Assembly (NCBI GenBank): GCA_964540415.1
Contig: CAZIMM010000014.1
Span: forward strand, 1 to 39,078
From: CAZIMM01 sp964540415
Lineage (GTDB): Bacteria > Bacillota > Clostridia > Oscillospirales > Acutalibacteraceae
DNA: 39,078 bases
Reading direction: 5' to 3'
Below, in pieces: positions 8,045-16,832 of the stretch (the stretch's first letter is position 1; each line of letters starts with the position of its first letter). The notes under the pieces are model-generated. The model was not told the DNA's origin, searched no databases, and saw only the letters and a program-made list of their open reading frames with translations. The translations under genes and the position numbers were made by a program.

Positions 8045-9397
8045 TTAATGTTTGAACTTTTTCCGGATTGCCGCAATAGGAATGAAGATGAAAACAGAAA
8101 TGACTGCTGCGGCTATGAACATTTCCGGCACAGGCACGCAGACAGCCTCGCCGTATTCGTTGAAATAGCTTATGCCGGTGTTGAAATACTCGATAACCTC
8201 AGTGCCGATTTTCGGACCGATGACCATGGGCAGCAGCACCATGAAAATCATTCTGATGCCCTGGAACTGACCCGCCTTGTTCTCCGGAGTGAAATCGCGC
8301 ACACAGGCGTTGAGAATAATCATGAGCAGACCGTAGCCTATGAGCATGAGCAGTGCGAGCAAGCCGAACACTCCGAGGGTGGTTGCTTTGGATACCGCGA
8401 ACAGACCGGCGATGAACACAATAATTGACGGATAAACAAACACGGATTTGCCGAAGCGGTCAATCAGCTTGCCGACGCCTATGACTGCGGCGATGAAGCC
8501 GACAATTGCAACCGCCGCGATAATAATAGTGGGCGGAGTCAGCTTTTCGCCGATGGTGTTGAAGTCAAAGTTAAGATAATGCTGAAGATAAATGAAGATA
8601 TACGGCAAAAAAATCTGAACGGCGATATTGAAGCAGCACACGGCGGCGAGTGCAATATAAAGCTCCTTGTTGGCTTTCACAACCTTTGGACGGAAGCCGT
8701 ACACAAGATCCTTCACATAGCTTTCCTGTGCTTTTCTCTCGCCGCTGAGAGAATCCTTGACGGTGAAAATTCCGATTATGCCGCAGAGTGTGACAACGGC
8801 TCCCAACCCGATGAAGCAGGCGGCGTAGCCGACGGAATCGACAAGAGCGCCGAACACAACGGACACGATGACCGTTGCCATAATCGGGAGAACCGAGAGC
8901 ACACCCTCGGCGACGCCTCTGTTTTCAACACAGGTGATGTCGGTAATCCATGCGTTGAACGCGGCGTCGTTGCTGGTGGAACCCATGAAGGTCATAACGC
9001 AGTCCATGATGATGACTATTGACACAGTGGCTGCAATAATTGCAGCAGTGTCCGTCAAGCCGAACAGCTTGGCGGAGTTTTCTCTTGAAATGAATGCGAA
9101 CACTCCGACTGTGAAGCCCCACGCTATGTAGCCTCCGGAAAGGAAAGCTTTGCGGCGGTTGAGCTTGTCACTTAATGTGCCCATGAGGAAGGTTGCGATA
9201 ACTGCCGTAACCGAGCTGAGCGCAACCATGCGGGATATGTCTGCGGTTGTTCCCCCGATATAGTTGAACAAGAATGTGTTGAAATATATGTTTTCAACCG
9301 CCCAGGCCACCTGACCCATAAAACCGAACAGAACTAGGTTGAACCATATACGCCCTCCGAGTGAATTCGGTTTTGCTGCTTTCTTGATTTTTTCCAT
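8045..9397 (-). CDS. MFS transporter (GPH/SLC45-like)
   Basis: It has 450 residues and about 12 hydrophobic segments, with a short cytoplasmic N-terminus rich in Lys. The loop between helices 2 and 3 reads GTLSDKLNRRKAF, the major facilitator signature (G-x3-D-x-x-x-R-R). A second-half copy, IGVGKLIDRFGKS, is also visible. The N-terminal segment WFNLVLFGFMGQVAW is typical of sugar-cation or SLC45-like carriers. The start codon shares one base with the stop of the upstream metallo-beta-lactamase-fold gene (TGATG), so the two are coupled. The LCAT-like hydrolase follows after 18 bases. It might import a product released by the secreted enzymes, but substrate is unknown. Confidence 0.85.
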   Translation of the reverse strand: MEKIKKAAKPNSLGGRIWFNLVLFGFMGQVAWAVENIYFNTFLFNYIGGTTADISRMVALSSVTAVIATFLMGTLSDKLNRRKAFLSGGYIAWGFTVGVFAFISRENSAKLFGLTDTAAIIAATVSIVIIMDCVMTFMGSTSNDAAFNAWITDITCVENRGVAEGVLSVLPIMATVIVSVVFGALVDSVGYAACFIGLGAVVTLCGIIGIFTVKDSLSGERKAQESYVKDLVYGFRPKVVKANKELYIALAAVCCFNIAVQIFLPYIFIYLQHYLNFDFNTIGEKLTPPTIIIAAVAIVGFIAAVIGVGKLIDRFGKSVFVYPSIIVFIAGLFAVSKATTLGVFGLLALLMLIGYGLLMIILNACVRDFTPENKAGQFQGIRMIFMVLLPMVIGPKIGTEVIEYFNTGISYFNEYGEAVCVPVPEMFIAAAVISVFIFIPIAAIRKKFKH

Positions 9398-10446
9398 CAG
9401 AATGCCTCGCTTTCAACATATTCCGTGTCTATATTCATGCAGTAGTCTTTGTCAAGAACAATTTTCCCGCCGTCCGTAAAGACGGCAATGATGCCGTCGT
9501 TTTCAACGGTTGTGTACATCGGCGTGCCGTTTTTTGTCAGAGTGCGCTTTGTGCAATTCCAGACATTTTTCTTGCTGTTCGTCAGAATCGCGATTGACGG
9601 GTCAAGAGCCTCAATAAAGTTTGTTGTTGAAGAAAGCACCGCGCCGTGATGACCGACCTTTAAAAGGTCAATTTTCCCGACCTGACCCGAAAGCCTGTCC
9701 TCCGTGCCGATGCGGTTGTTGATGTCGCCCGCAAGGAAAGCCGTCATATTGCCCTTGCTGACTTTAACTCCGACGGAATTCTCGTTTTCTCCGATTTTTT
9801 TGCCGCCGCTGTAATCGTCGGTGTTGAAAAACTGGATTGTGAAATCTCCCATGGTGAACTGTGCCGACGGAATTGACCATATGTATTCAATGTCGTTTTT
9901 TTCAATCGCGCTGACAGCCTGAGTGTAAACCTCGTAATTGTCCCAGTTGCGCACCTCATAGCTTTTTATAATGTCCTGGTTGTACCGCTTGAGATAAGCG
10001 CGGCAGACCGAAACCGCGGGGTCGTTGATAATTTCGTCAAAGCACCCGATATGGTCGGAATGGCTGTGAGTGCCGAGAATGAATTCAAGGGTAACATTTC
10101 CGTTTTCGTCCGCTGCATATTTCTTGAGGTAATCAAGTACCTCCTGCTCATAGCCGGTGTATGCAAGATTTTTTTTGCCGGCGGGATAGTTGCTGTCCTC
10201 TCCGGCATCAACCAAAGCAAACAGACCGTTGCTCTCAATCAGAATGGCATCGGAGGTGCCGGTGTTGAGAAAGTGTATGGCGTCCGTACCGTTGCCGAGC
10301 TGAGAAGTGTAAACGGTTTCGTCTGTTTCGGCAAGGAGAGCGGGGTCTGTCAGCTCCTCGTTGTCAAAAAGAAACCAGACGGCAAAAGCGGCAAAGCACA
10401 AAATGACGGTAGAGACGGTAATTGCAATCACACGTTTCAAATTCAT
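9397..10446 (-). CDS. Membrane-anchored or secreted metallo-beta-lactamase-fold hydrolase (ComEC C-terminal-like)
   Basis: It has 349 residues. An N-terminal hydrophobic segment (about residues 6-27, after Lys4-Arg5) is a signal anchor or signal peptide, placing the rest outside the membrane. The metal-binding motif THSHSDH has H127, H129, D131 and H132. Further ligands are in FLAGDIN and KVGHHGA. The opening IHFLNTGTSDAILIES and the HHGA block resemble the stand-alone metallo-beta-lactamase domain of the DNA-uptake protein ComEC. The ATG at 10446 is chosen over an upstream TTG at 10452 because the AAGGAGAT site then lies seven to eight bases away. Substrate could be nucleic acid or another phosphodiester. 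Confidence 0.82.
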   Translation of the reverse strand: MNLKRVIAITVSTVILCFAAFAVWFLFDNEELTDPALLAETDETVYTSQLGNGTDAIHFLNTGTSDAILIESNGLFALVDAGEDSNYPAGKKNLAYTGYEQEVLDYLKKYAADENGNVTLEFILGTHSHSDHIGCFDEIINDPAVSVCRAYLKRYNQDIIKSYEVRNWDNYEVYTQAVSAIEKNDIEYIWSIPSAQFTMGDFTIQFFNTDDYSGGKKIGENENSVGVKVSKGNMTAFLAGDINNRIGTEDRLSGQVGKIDLLKVGHHGAVLSSTTNFIEALDPSIAILTNSKKNVWNCTKRTLTKNGTPMYTTVENDGIIAVFTDGGKIVLDKDYCMNIDTEYVESEAF

Positions 10447-10478
10447 ATTCAAAATCTCCTTGAATTTTACTTTGCGTT

Positions 10479-10506
10479 AGTATATAATTAACATACATCA
10501 TATCAA
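10479..10506 (-). promoter_or_regulatory. Promoter of the 10446-5122 operon
   Basis: On the minus strand, a -35 TTGATA (10506-10501) and a -10 TATACT (10484-10479) are separated by 16 bases. The start would fall about 25 bases before the ATG at 10446. It is divergent from the two-component operon. Confidence 0.6.
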
Positions 10507-10586
10507 ATCTTTCGTCCGCAGTCAATCACAACTCTCGGAATACTGCAAAAAAACAAAAAGATTTTATAAAAAATTCATAAAATCCA

Positions 10587-10616
10587 TAGGCAAAGCCGAC
10601 GGTTGTGGTGTATGAT
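10587..10616 (+). promoter_or_regulatory. Possible promoter of the two-component operon
   Basis: A -35-like TAGGCA (10587-10592) and a -10 TATGAT (10611-10616) are 18 bases apart, which would start transcription about 45 bases before the response regulator ATG. Just upstream, TATAAAA (10565) and CATAAAA (10576) lie 11 bases apart, possibly an autoregulatory site. Both elements are weak matches. Confidence 0.4.
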
Positions 10617-10667
10617 AGAAGCTGTTATATAAATTTATTAATAAACGTTTCGATTGGAAGTGTAAAA

Positions 10668-11360
10668 ATGAACAGTCAAAAAATCCTTGTCGTTGATGAC
10701 GACACCAACATTTGCGAGCTTCTCCGCCTTTATCTTGAAAAGGACGGCTTCACTGTGTTGCTTGTCAATGACGGCACAGCTGCTGTTGCCGCTGCCAGGG
10801 ACGAACAGCCGGATCTCATTTTGCTGGACATCATGCTCCCGAAGCTGGACGGCTGGCAGGTATGCCGCGAAATCAGAAAAAGCTCGTCCGTGCCGATTAT
10901 AATGCTCACCGCAAAGGGCGAAACCTTCGACAAGGTGCTCGGGCTTGAACTTGGGGCGGACGATTATGTTGTAAAGCCGTTTGACACCAAAGAGGTCATA
11001 GCCAGAGTCAAGGCGGTGCTGCGCAGAACATCGGCAACCTCCGCGCCGGAGGCTGTGCGCGAGGTGCATTTTGACAAGCTTTCAATCAATCTCACAAATT
11101 ATGAGCTGAGGGTCAACGGTGTCCAGATTGATACTCCGCCAAAAGAAATGGAGCTGATTTTCCACCTTGCCAGCAACCCGAACAGGGTTTTCACACGCGA
11201 CCAGCTGCTCGACGAGGTATGGGGCTTCGATTATTACGGCGATTCCAGAACAGTCGATGTGCACGTCAAACGCCTGCGCGAGAAGCTTGAGGGCGTTTCG
11301 GATAAATGGGAGCTGCGCACGGTCTGGGGCGTCGGTTACAAATTTGAAACGAAGGAATAA
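10668..11360 (+). CDS. OmpR/PhoB-type response regulator
   Basis: DNA-binding response regulator of 230 residues. The receiver domain begins KILVVDDD, has the phosphoacceptor D54 (LLDIMLP), the conserved Thr in MLTAKG and K103 (VVKPFD). A winged-helix C-terminal domain (about residues 130-228) contains RVFTRDQLLDEVWGFDYYGDSRTVDVHVKRLREK, quoted here as key blocks RVFTRDQLL, VWGFDYYGD and VDVHVKRLR. The ATG at 10668 is preferred over an in-frame start at 10605: it has a GGAAG site eight bases upstream and the domain begins immediately. The partner kinase begins six bases after the stop. PhoP/WalR-like ancestry is plausible, but I do not assign a gene name. Confidence 0.93.
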   Translation: MNSQKILVVDDDTNICELLRLYLEKDGFTVLLVNDGTAAVAAARDEQPDLILLDIMLPKLDGWQVCREIRKSSSVPIIMLTAKGETFDKVLGLELGADDYVVKPFDTKEVIARVKAVLRRTSATSAPEAVREVHFDKLSINLTNYELRVNGVQIDTPPKEMELIFHLASNPNRVFTRDQLLDEVWGFDYYGDSRTVDVHVKRLREKLEGVSDKWELRTVWGVGYKFETKE

Positions 11361-11366
11361 TTCCAA

Positions 11367-12857
11367 ATGAACAAAAGAAAGGGCAGACTGCGCCACTCTT
11401 TTTTCATAAAATATCTGGCGTTTACATTTGCAATGATATTTGTCTGCTTCGGTGTGCTCGGCAGTTTTTTGCTGGTTTTTGTCAGCCGGTACTGGGCCGA
11501 GGAAAAGAGTGCCGTGCTCACGGAAACGGCAAGCAGCTTTGCTTCTTCAATGTCCGAGCTGCTTTCGGCAGGCAGAATAGACATGAATACTGAAAATTCA
11601 ATAGTGACTCTGTGCAGCTCGATTTCTCTGATATCCGATTCGATTGATGCCGATGTTTTTGTCTGCGACATTTACGGAAACGTGCTTCTCTGCCGCGACA
11701 TTGTTTCAAGGGGCAACGTTGTCATTCGTGACGGCTACTGTGAAAAGCACAGCAAGCTTATCATTCCCGAGGCGGTAATCAAAAGCGCGAGCCAAAAGTC
11801 ATATATCCATGTCGGGAACATGAACGGTGCACTCGGTGAAAACTGCTTTGTTTCCGGAGAGCCCGTCAAGGTCGGCAGCAAAACGTTTGCCGTGGTTTTC
11901 GCAATGGCTCCGACAGTGACAGGGCTGATACCGTATGTGTTCACGATATTCGAGATGTTCTTCATTTCCGCCGCTCTCGCTCTGGTAATCGCGTTCATAG
12001 GAACGTATTTTCTCACCTATTCAATGACAAAGCCCCTGCGGCAGATGGTCAATGCCACTCAGGCGTATTCAAAGGGCGATTTCAGTTTTCGCGTTCCTGT
12101 CCGGCACAGGGATGAGCTGGGAGTGCTTGCAGAAAACTTCAACTCCATGGCGCACGACCTCGCGCTGCTGGAATCCTCGCGCCGAAGCTTTGTTGCAAAT
12201 GTGTCACACGAGCTAAAAACCCCGATGACAACGATTGCGGGCTTTATCGACGGCATGCTCGACGGCACAATCCCGCCGGAAAAGCGGATGCATTATCTCA
12301 GCGTTGTGTCGGATGAAATCAAGAGGCTGTCCCGTCTTGTCAGCTCAATGCTCAACATTTCAAAAATAGAAGCGGGTCAGCTTGAACTTTCGTTTGTCGG
12401 CGTTGACATTGAATCGCTGATGTTCAAAACCTTCATCGCGTTTGAACAAAAAATCGAACAGAAAAACATTAATGTGGTCGGGCTTGACGCTGTCGGTGAA
12501 ATTACCGCACGAGCGGACAGGGACATGCTCCTGCAGGTTGTGTACAATCTGGTTGACAACGCGGTCAAGTTCACTCCGGAGGGCGGCACGATTTCCGTCT
12601 CCGCGTCACACGGAAACGGTACGGTTACGGTTCGTATCCGAAATACGGGGGTGGGTATTCCGTCGGAGGAAATCGACAGAATATTCGAACGCTTTTATAA
12701 AATCGACAAATCCCGCAGCTTTGACACCAAGAGCACCGGTCTGGGGCTGTTTATTGTCAAAAGCATTCTGGAAATGCACAACGGAAGGATTTATGCAAGC
12801 AGTGTTGAAAACGAGTACACCGAGTTTGTCTTTGAACTGCCCGAGTGGACCTCGTAA
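11367..12857 (+). CDS. Membrane sensor histidine kinase
   Basis: It has 496 residues. TM1 lies near residues 16-36, then an extracytoplasmic sensor region to about 185, then TM2 near 190-215. A HAMP domain follows (PLRQMVNATQAYSKGDF). The HisKA dimerisation domain holds the phosphorylated His281 in SHELKTP. The ATPase domain has the N box NLVDNAVKF, G1 NTGVGIP, the F box IFERFYKID and G2 GLGLFIVK. It is the partner of the regulator just upstream and the pair is surely co-transcribed. The sensor region has no recognised domain, so the signal is unknown. The htrA-like gene next downstream suggests envelope stress. Confidence 0.93.
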   Translation: MNKRKGRLRHSFFIKYLAFTFAMIFVCFGVLGSFLLVFVSRYWAEEKSAVLTETASSFASSMSELLSAGRIDMNTENSIVTLCSSISLISDSIDADVFVCDIYGNVLLCRDIVSRGNVVIRDGYCEKHSKLIIPEAVIKSASQKSYIHVGNMNGALGENCFVSGEPVKVGSKTFAVVFAMAPTVTGLIPYVFTIFEMFFISAALALVIAFIGTYFLTYSMTKPLRQMVNATQAYSKGDFSFRVPVRHRDELGVLAENFNSMAHDLALLESSRRSFVANVSHELKTPMTTIAGFIDGMLDGTIPPEKRMHYLSVVSDEIKRLSRLVSSMLNISKIEAGQLELSFVGVDIESLMFKTFIAFEQKIEQKNINVVGLDAVGEITARADRDMLLQVVYNLVDNAVKFTPEGGTISVSASHGNGTVTVRIRNTGVGIPSEEIDRIFERFYKIDKSRSFDTKSTGLGLFIVKSILEMHNGRIYASSVENEYTEFVFELPEWTS

Positions 12858-12873
12858 AATTCCGCAACAGTTG

Positions 12874-12927
12874 TTTAAATTTTGTTAACACAGTCGATAA
12901 ACACTTTTAACAGCGCCATTGTACAAT
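12874..12927 (+). promoter_or_regulatory. 11-bp-spaced repeat array and -10 element upstream of the HtrA-like gene
   Basis: Four related hexamers begin at 12874 (TTTAAA), 12885 (TTAACA), 12896 (GATAAA) and 12907 (TTAACA), each exactly 11 bases from the next. Two are the identical TTAACA, the core of the Bacillus PhoP box. A -10-like TACAAT lies at 12922-12927, and no good -35 is present (AAACAC at the expected place), as expected for an activator-dependent promoter. The neighbouring OmpR-type regulator is the obvious candidate to bind here. The spacing is seen directly; the binding is inferred. Confidence 0.6.
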
Positions 12928-12958
12928 CGCCTCAGCAAACAGGAAAGGAGCAATTCCT

Positions 12959-14683
12959 ATGGATGAATATCAAAACAACAATGAAATGAACAGCGAAAAC
13001 AACATGCAGGACTCACAGCCCGAATCCGAGGCAACTCAGGAGACTTCGAATTCCCCGGAAGCTCAGGACAGCACTGCTCAGGCGGAGAATCAGGCTCCGG
13101 TGAGCGGGGGCACTCCGTTCGGCGGCACGCCTTACAGCCCTCCCGAGAAGGAGGAGCAGCCGAAGCCCGCGGCTTCATCACAGTACACCTACTCCGGAAC
13201 TCCTTATTCCGGCACACCCTTCGGTCAGGCACCGGTTAACGGAGCATATCAGTCGCCTGTCACTCCGGGTCAGAACGGCGGATATCAGCAGCAGCCTTAC
13301 AGTCAGGCTCCCCAGTTCGGCGCGCAGTATTATCAGCAGCAGCCTTATCAGGCACCGTCCAAGCCTCCGAAAAAGAAGAGAAGGGGACTTCGTGTTTTCT
13401 GCGTGCTGCTTGCAATTGTGGTGGTCTTCAGCGGCTTCGGAGTCGGCGTGTCATTTGCAACAAGGAAGTATATCAACAACAAGCAAAACGGTGAGGACAC
13501 AACAAACCAGTATATTGCGGCAGGCGATGATGACTCAAAAACCACCGTCAACTCGGATGGTCCCTCACTTGACATAAGCGAAACACCCACCGCGGCGACG
13601 GGTGCAACCGGAACGGCTCTCACATCCAAGGAAATCGCTGCAAAAGCAAAGGCGTCAACAGTCGGCGTGCTGGTTTATTCCTCACAGCAGCTTGCCGGCG
13701 AAGGCAGCGGAATAATCATGAACGCTGACGCTTCGAACAAATACACATACGTCATCACCTGCGCTCATGTCATCAGTACTTCGGGCATCACCGCTGCCGT
13801 TCAGTTTGAGGACGGCGAAAGATATGACGCGGAAATCGTGGGTTATGACCAGCGCACGGACATCGGTGTGCTCAAGTTCCAGAAAACAGGCTTCCCCGCT
13901 GCCGAATTCGGAGATTCGGATGCACTGAGCGTCGGTGACACCATTTATGCCATGGGCAACCCCGGCGGTGTTGACTTCTTCGGCTCATTCACAAAGGGTA
14001 TGGTTTCGGCAATCGGACGCACAATTCAGAGCGAAATCGGCTATGATATGGAATGCATTCAGCACGACGCCGCAATCAGCCCCGGCAATTCCGGCGGTTC
14101 GCTGCTCAACGAATACGGTCAGGTCATCGGCATCAACTCCGCAAAGATTTCCAGCACGGATTATGAGGGCATGGGCTTTGCAATCCCGATTAAGATTGCA
14201 AAAAACATTGTGGACAGTCTGATAGCCTACGGCTATGTGCCCAACAGGCCGAAGCTCGGCATCAAATATCTTGCAAACAACAGTTCCTCTCTCAACAGCA
14301 TTTACAGCATGGCGGTTCAGCTCAAGGGCCTGCCCAGCGGCTCTCTCGTCATTGCACAGATTGACAAGGACAGCAACCTCATCAACACCGATGCCAAGGT
14401 CGGCGATCTGATTATCGCCGCAAACGGCAAGAAACTTGACAAGGCGGACGTTCTGCTTGAACTCATTGAAAAAGGCAAGGTCGGAGACACATTGACACTC
14501 ACTCTCTGCCGCATTGAGTCCGGCAGCGGAAGGTACACCGTGAGCGACCCGTTTGATGTCAAGATTAAGTTGGTTGAGGATATGGGCAGCGGTGCCGACG
14601 AGGAGGAGACAACAACCCAGAACTTCTTCAGCAACGGCGGCAACGGAAACGGCAACTACAGCTACAACCCGTTCGGCTGGTAA
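12959..14683 (+). CDS. HtrA/DegP-like membrane-anchored serine protease with PDZ domain
   Basis: Envelope quality-control protease of 574 residues. The first ~125 residues are low-complexity and cytoplasmic: rich in Asn, Glu and Gln, then Pro, Gly and Tyr with repeated GTPY/GTPF units and QQQPY. A basic stretch (PPKKKRRG) and one transmembrane helix (about 145-168) follow. The trypsin-like domain has the complete triad His270 (TCAHV), Asp301 (RTDIGV) and Ser378 (GNSGGS). A PDZ domain covers about 440-545, and the tail is rich in Gly and Asn. The ATG at 12959 has an AGGAAAGGAG site. It lies about 100 bases after the kinase gene, with its own promoter-like region, and ends at a shared bidirectional terminator. 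The long disordered cytoplasmic head is typical of Gram-positive HtrA proteins. Confidence 0.93.
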   Translation: MDEYQNNNEMNSENNMQDSQPESEATQETSNSPEAQDSTAQAENQAPVSGGTPFGGTPYSPPEKEEQPKPAASSQYTYSGTPYSGTPFGQAPVNGAYQSPVTPGQNGGYQQQPYSQAPQFGAQYYQQQPYQAPSKPPKKKRRGLRVFCVLLAIVVVFSGFGVGVSFATRKYINNKQNGEDTTNQYIAAGDDDSKTTVNSDGPSLDISETPTAATGATGTALTSKEIAAKAKASTVGVLVYSSQQLAGEGSGIIMNADASNKYTYVITCAHVISTSGITAAVQFEDGERYDAEIVGYDQRTDIGVLKFQKTGFPAAEFGDSDALSVGDTIYAMGNPGGVDFFGSFTKGMVSAIGRTIQSEIGYDMECIQHDAAISPGNSGGSLLNEYGQVIGINSAKISSTDYEGMGFAIPIKIAKNIVDSLIAYGYVPNRPKLGIKYLANNSSSLNSIYSMAVQLKGLPSGSLVIAQIDKDSNLINTDAKVGDLIIAANGKKLDKADVLLELIEKGKVGDTLTLTLCRIESGSGRYTVSDPFDVKIKLVEDMGSGADEEETTTQNFFSNGGNGNGNYSYNPFGW

Positions 14684-14716
14684 AAATCATTTTACTCCGG
14701 ATTGACCTAAAAAGTG

Positions 14717-14774
14717 AAGGGACCTCATCAAATCGCAGGAGCGAGGAGATGAGGTCCCTTTCGGTTTTGTTTTA
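14717..14774. terminator. Bidirectional terminator between convergent operons
   Basis: A perfect 13-bp inverted repeat, AAGGGACCTCATC (14717-14729) with GATGAGGTCCCTT (14748-14760), has an 18-base loop. T-rich sequence (TCGGTTTTGTTTTA) follows on the plus strand, and CACTTTTTAGG follows on the minus strand. It can therefore end both the HtrA-like gene and the glycerophosphodiesterase operon that faces it. Confidence 0.88.
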
Positions 14775-14776
14775 TG

Positions 14777-15517
14777 TCAGTCAAGAGGAATGATCTTGCG
14801 GCACAGGTCCGGCAGGTCGGTTATCGCGCCGTCACAGCCTGCGTCAAGCAGAGCCTGAATTGAATATTCGTGATTGACCGTCCATGGATTGACGGCAAGT
14901 CCGTTTTCGTGTGCCTCGTTAATGTAGTCCTCGTCAACATAGGCGAGCAGCGGGTGGAGGGCACTGCAGCCGAGCTCTTTCGCAAATGTGAAGGGGTCGT
15001 CATAAACTTTTTCAATGATTTCACTGTCAGGAGAATAGAGCAGGGCGGTTTTTGTGTCCGGGTCACACTGCTTGCATTCTTTGAGCACAGTGTCGTCAAA
15101 GCTCGAAATGAGCAGGGCATCAAACAGACCGAAGTCCTTCACTCTCTCAATCGTCTTCTTTGCAATGTCGGTGCCGCTCGCACGGGGCTTCTTGATTTCT
15201 ATGTTGATGACCTTCAGCCCGCCGCAAAGCTCAAGGAACTCATCAAGTGTCGGAATTTTTGTGCCGGCGAATTCCGGAGAAAAATACGAGCCGAAGTCAA
15301 GACGGCGCAGCTCCTCAAGAGTCATGTCGGCAATAAGACCCGTGCCGTTTGAGGTGCGGTCAACATCGTAATTGTGGCAGACGACAATCTTGCCGTCCTT
15401 TGTCAGATGAACGTCGTTTTCAAAGCCTTCAACGTTGAATTCCAATGCTTTTTTGAAAGCGGGAATGGTATTTTGCGGAGCAAGATGATTTGCGCCTCTG
15501 TGTGAAATAATGTTCAT
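14777..15517 (-). CDS. Cytoplasmic glycerophosphodiester phosphodiesterase
   Basis: GDPD enzyme that splits glycerophosphodiesters into glycerol-3-phosphate and an alcohol. It has 246 residues and no signal peptide. The TIM-barrel signature is complete: ISHRGANHLAPQNT at residues 4-17, the metal-binding EGFENDVHLTKDGKIVV block with its acidic residues, the catalytic histidine in VVCHNYDVDRT, the IEIKKP strand, and the closing VNPWTVN and DGAITDLPD blocks. The ATG at 15517 overlaps the stop of the DUF815 gene by four bases. It is the last gene of its operon, before the shared terminator. A second, lipoprotein GDPD is at 24711-25598. Confidence 0.93.
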   Translation of the reverse strand: MNIISHRGANHLAPQNTIPAFKKALEFNVEGFENDVHLTKDGKIVVCHNYDVDRTSNGTGLIADMTLEELRRLDFGSYFSPEFAGTKIPTLDEFLELCGGLKVINIEIKKPRASGTDIAKKTIERVKDFGLFDALLISSFDDTVLKECKQCDPDTKTALLYSPDSEIIEKVYDDPFTFAKELGCSALHPLLAYVDEDYINEAHENGLAVNPWTVNHEYSIQALLDAGCDGAITDLPDLCRKIIPLD

Positions 15518-16830
15518 TTATTCTCTTCCTTTCCCATTTGGTTGCAAAGATAATCTATGAATTGTCCGGCTGTTCTGCCGGAAGGACAGGAGTGACGCAG
15601 TGCCCAGGCGTTTGCTTTGACGCTGAGCTCTTTTTCATCCATTTCAATCCCGCGTTTTTTTGCGAGCACGGACACAATGTTATTGTATTCGTCCTGCAGT
15701 GGCTTTGTGAAACAGATTGTGACACCGAAGCGGCTGACGAGAGAAAGCTTTTCCTGAACGGTGTCCGAGCGGTGAAGCTCATCATCCTGTGCCATGTCGG
15801 AGCGGTCATTCCAGCTTTCGCGTATGAGATGGCGGCGGTTTGAGGTGGCGTAAATCAGAACATTGTCCGGCCTTGTCTCGAATCCGCCCTCAATGACCGC
15901 CTTGAGGTACTTGTACTCCGTTTCATAGTCCTCAAAGGACAGGTCATCCATAAAAATAATGAATTTGTAGTTGCGGCTCTTTATTGCGGAGATAACCGAT
16001 GAGAGATCGCGCAGCTGATGCCTGTAAAGCTCAACGATGCGCAGTCCGCGGTCGGCATACATGTTCCCGATTGCCTTGACCGAGGTGGATTTCCCTGTGC
16101 CGCTGTCGCCGAAAAGCAGAACATTGTTCGCACCCGAGGAATTGAGAAATGCCTCTGTGTTGTCAACAAGCTGTTTCTTTTGCACCTCGCAGCCGACAAG
16201 GTCATCGAGCACAACATCCTGCGTGTTGTTTATCGGTTCAAGGGTTATGCCTTCGCCGCCGGAGCACACGCGGAAAGCGCGGTTGAGCCCGAATATGCCG
16301 ACGCCGCAGCGTTCATAGAAATCTGTGAGAATATGAAAAAAGTCGTGCTTGTCCCAAACGGAGGCAAGGCGTTTGCTCAATTCTCTTACAAGCAGGCTGA
16401 CGTTTTTGTTGTACATCCGCTGTGTTTTCCGGATGGCTGTGTAAGAAGAAATGAGCGAAAGCAGGTCGGAACCGCAGGCACGCTCCGCAGCCGAAAAATC
16501 ATAGTGAAAAAGCTTGATAAAAATTTCGCAGTCATGTTCGGCAATATTTATCACCGAACCGCTCTGCACGGCTGCTCTCTCACAGGTGAGTGTAAAGGGG
16601 TTTTCATCCGTAACGAGCAGATAGGTCAAATAATTTTGCCAGAGATTGCCGTCAAAGCCGTATTCGGTGGAAATTTCAAGCAGCTTTTTTGTGAAGGCAC
16701 ACATTCTTGCGGAAAGAGAGAATTTTTCACCGCCGTTTTCCGAATCGTCTATTATTTCGGCAAGCTCCGAGAGCAGGGTGTTTTCGGAGCAGGCTCGGTA
16801 AAGTATCAGCTTTGAAATGAGTTCACGCAC
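15514..16830 (-). CDS. DUF815-family AAA ATPase
   Basis: It has 438 residues. The N-terminal ~190 residues are helical and without known motifs. The C-terminal AAA part has Walker A FGDSGTGKST, Walker B FIIFMDDLSFED, a sensor-1-like LIYATSNRRHL and the following block of family-typical residues RSDMAQDDELHRSD. This combination is characteristic of the DUF815 family, whose function is unknown. The start is GTG at 16830 with a GGGGTGA site eight bases upstream; no ATG fits. It lies two bases after the HAD gene and overlaps the GDPD gene by four bases, so it is firmly embedded in a phosphatase/transporter operon. What it acts on is not evident. Confidence 0.88.
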   Translation of the reverse strand: MRELISKLILYRACSENTLLSELAEIIDDSENGGEKFSLSARMCAFTKKLLEISTEYGFDGNLWQNYLTYLLVTDENPFTLTCERAAVQSGSVINIAEHDCEIFIKLFHYDFSAAERACGSDLLSLISSYTAIRKTQRMYNKNVSLLVRELSKRLASVWDKHDFFHILTDFYERCGVGIFGLNRAFRVCSGGEGITLEPINNTQDVVLDDLVGCEVQKKQLVDNTEAFLNSSGANNVLLFGDSGTGKSTSVKAIGNMYADRGLRIVELYRHQLRDLSSVISAIKSRNYKFIIFMDDLSFEDYETEYKYLKAVIEGGFETRPDNVLIYATSNRRHLIRESWNDRSDMAQDDELHRSDTVQEKLSLVSRFGVTICFTKPLQDEYNNIVSVLAKKRGIEMDEKELSVKANAWALRHSCPSGRTAGQFIDYLCNQMGKEENK

Positions 16831-16832
16831 GT

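Noticed and set aside
10605..10667. Upstream start for the response regulator.
   Set aside because: No ribosome site, overlaps the likely -10 element, and the receiver domain begins right after ATG 10668.
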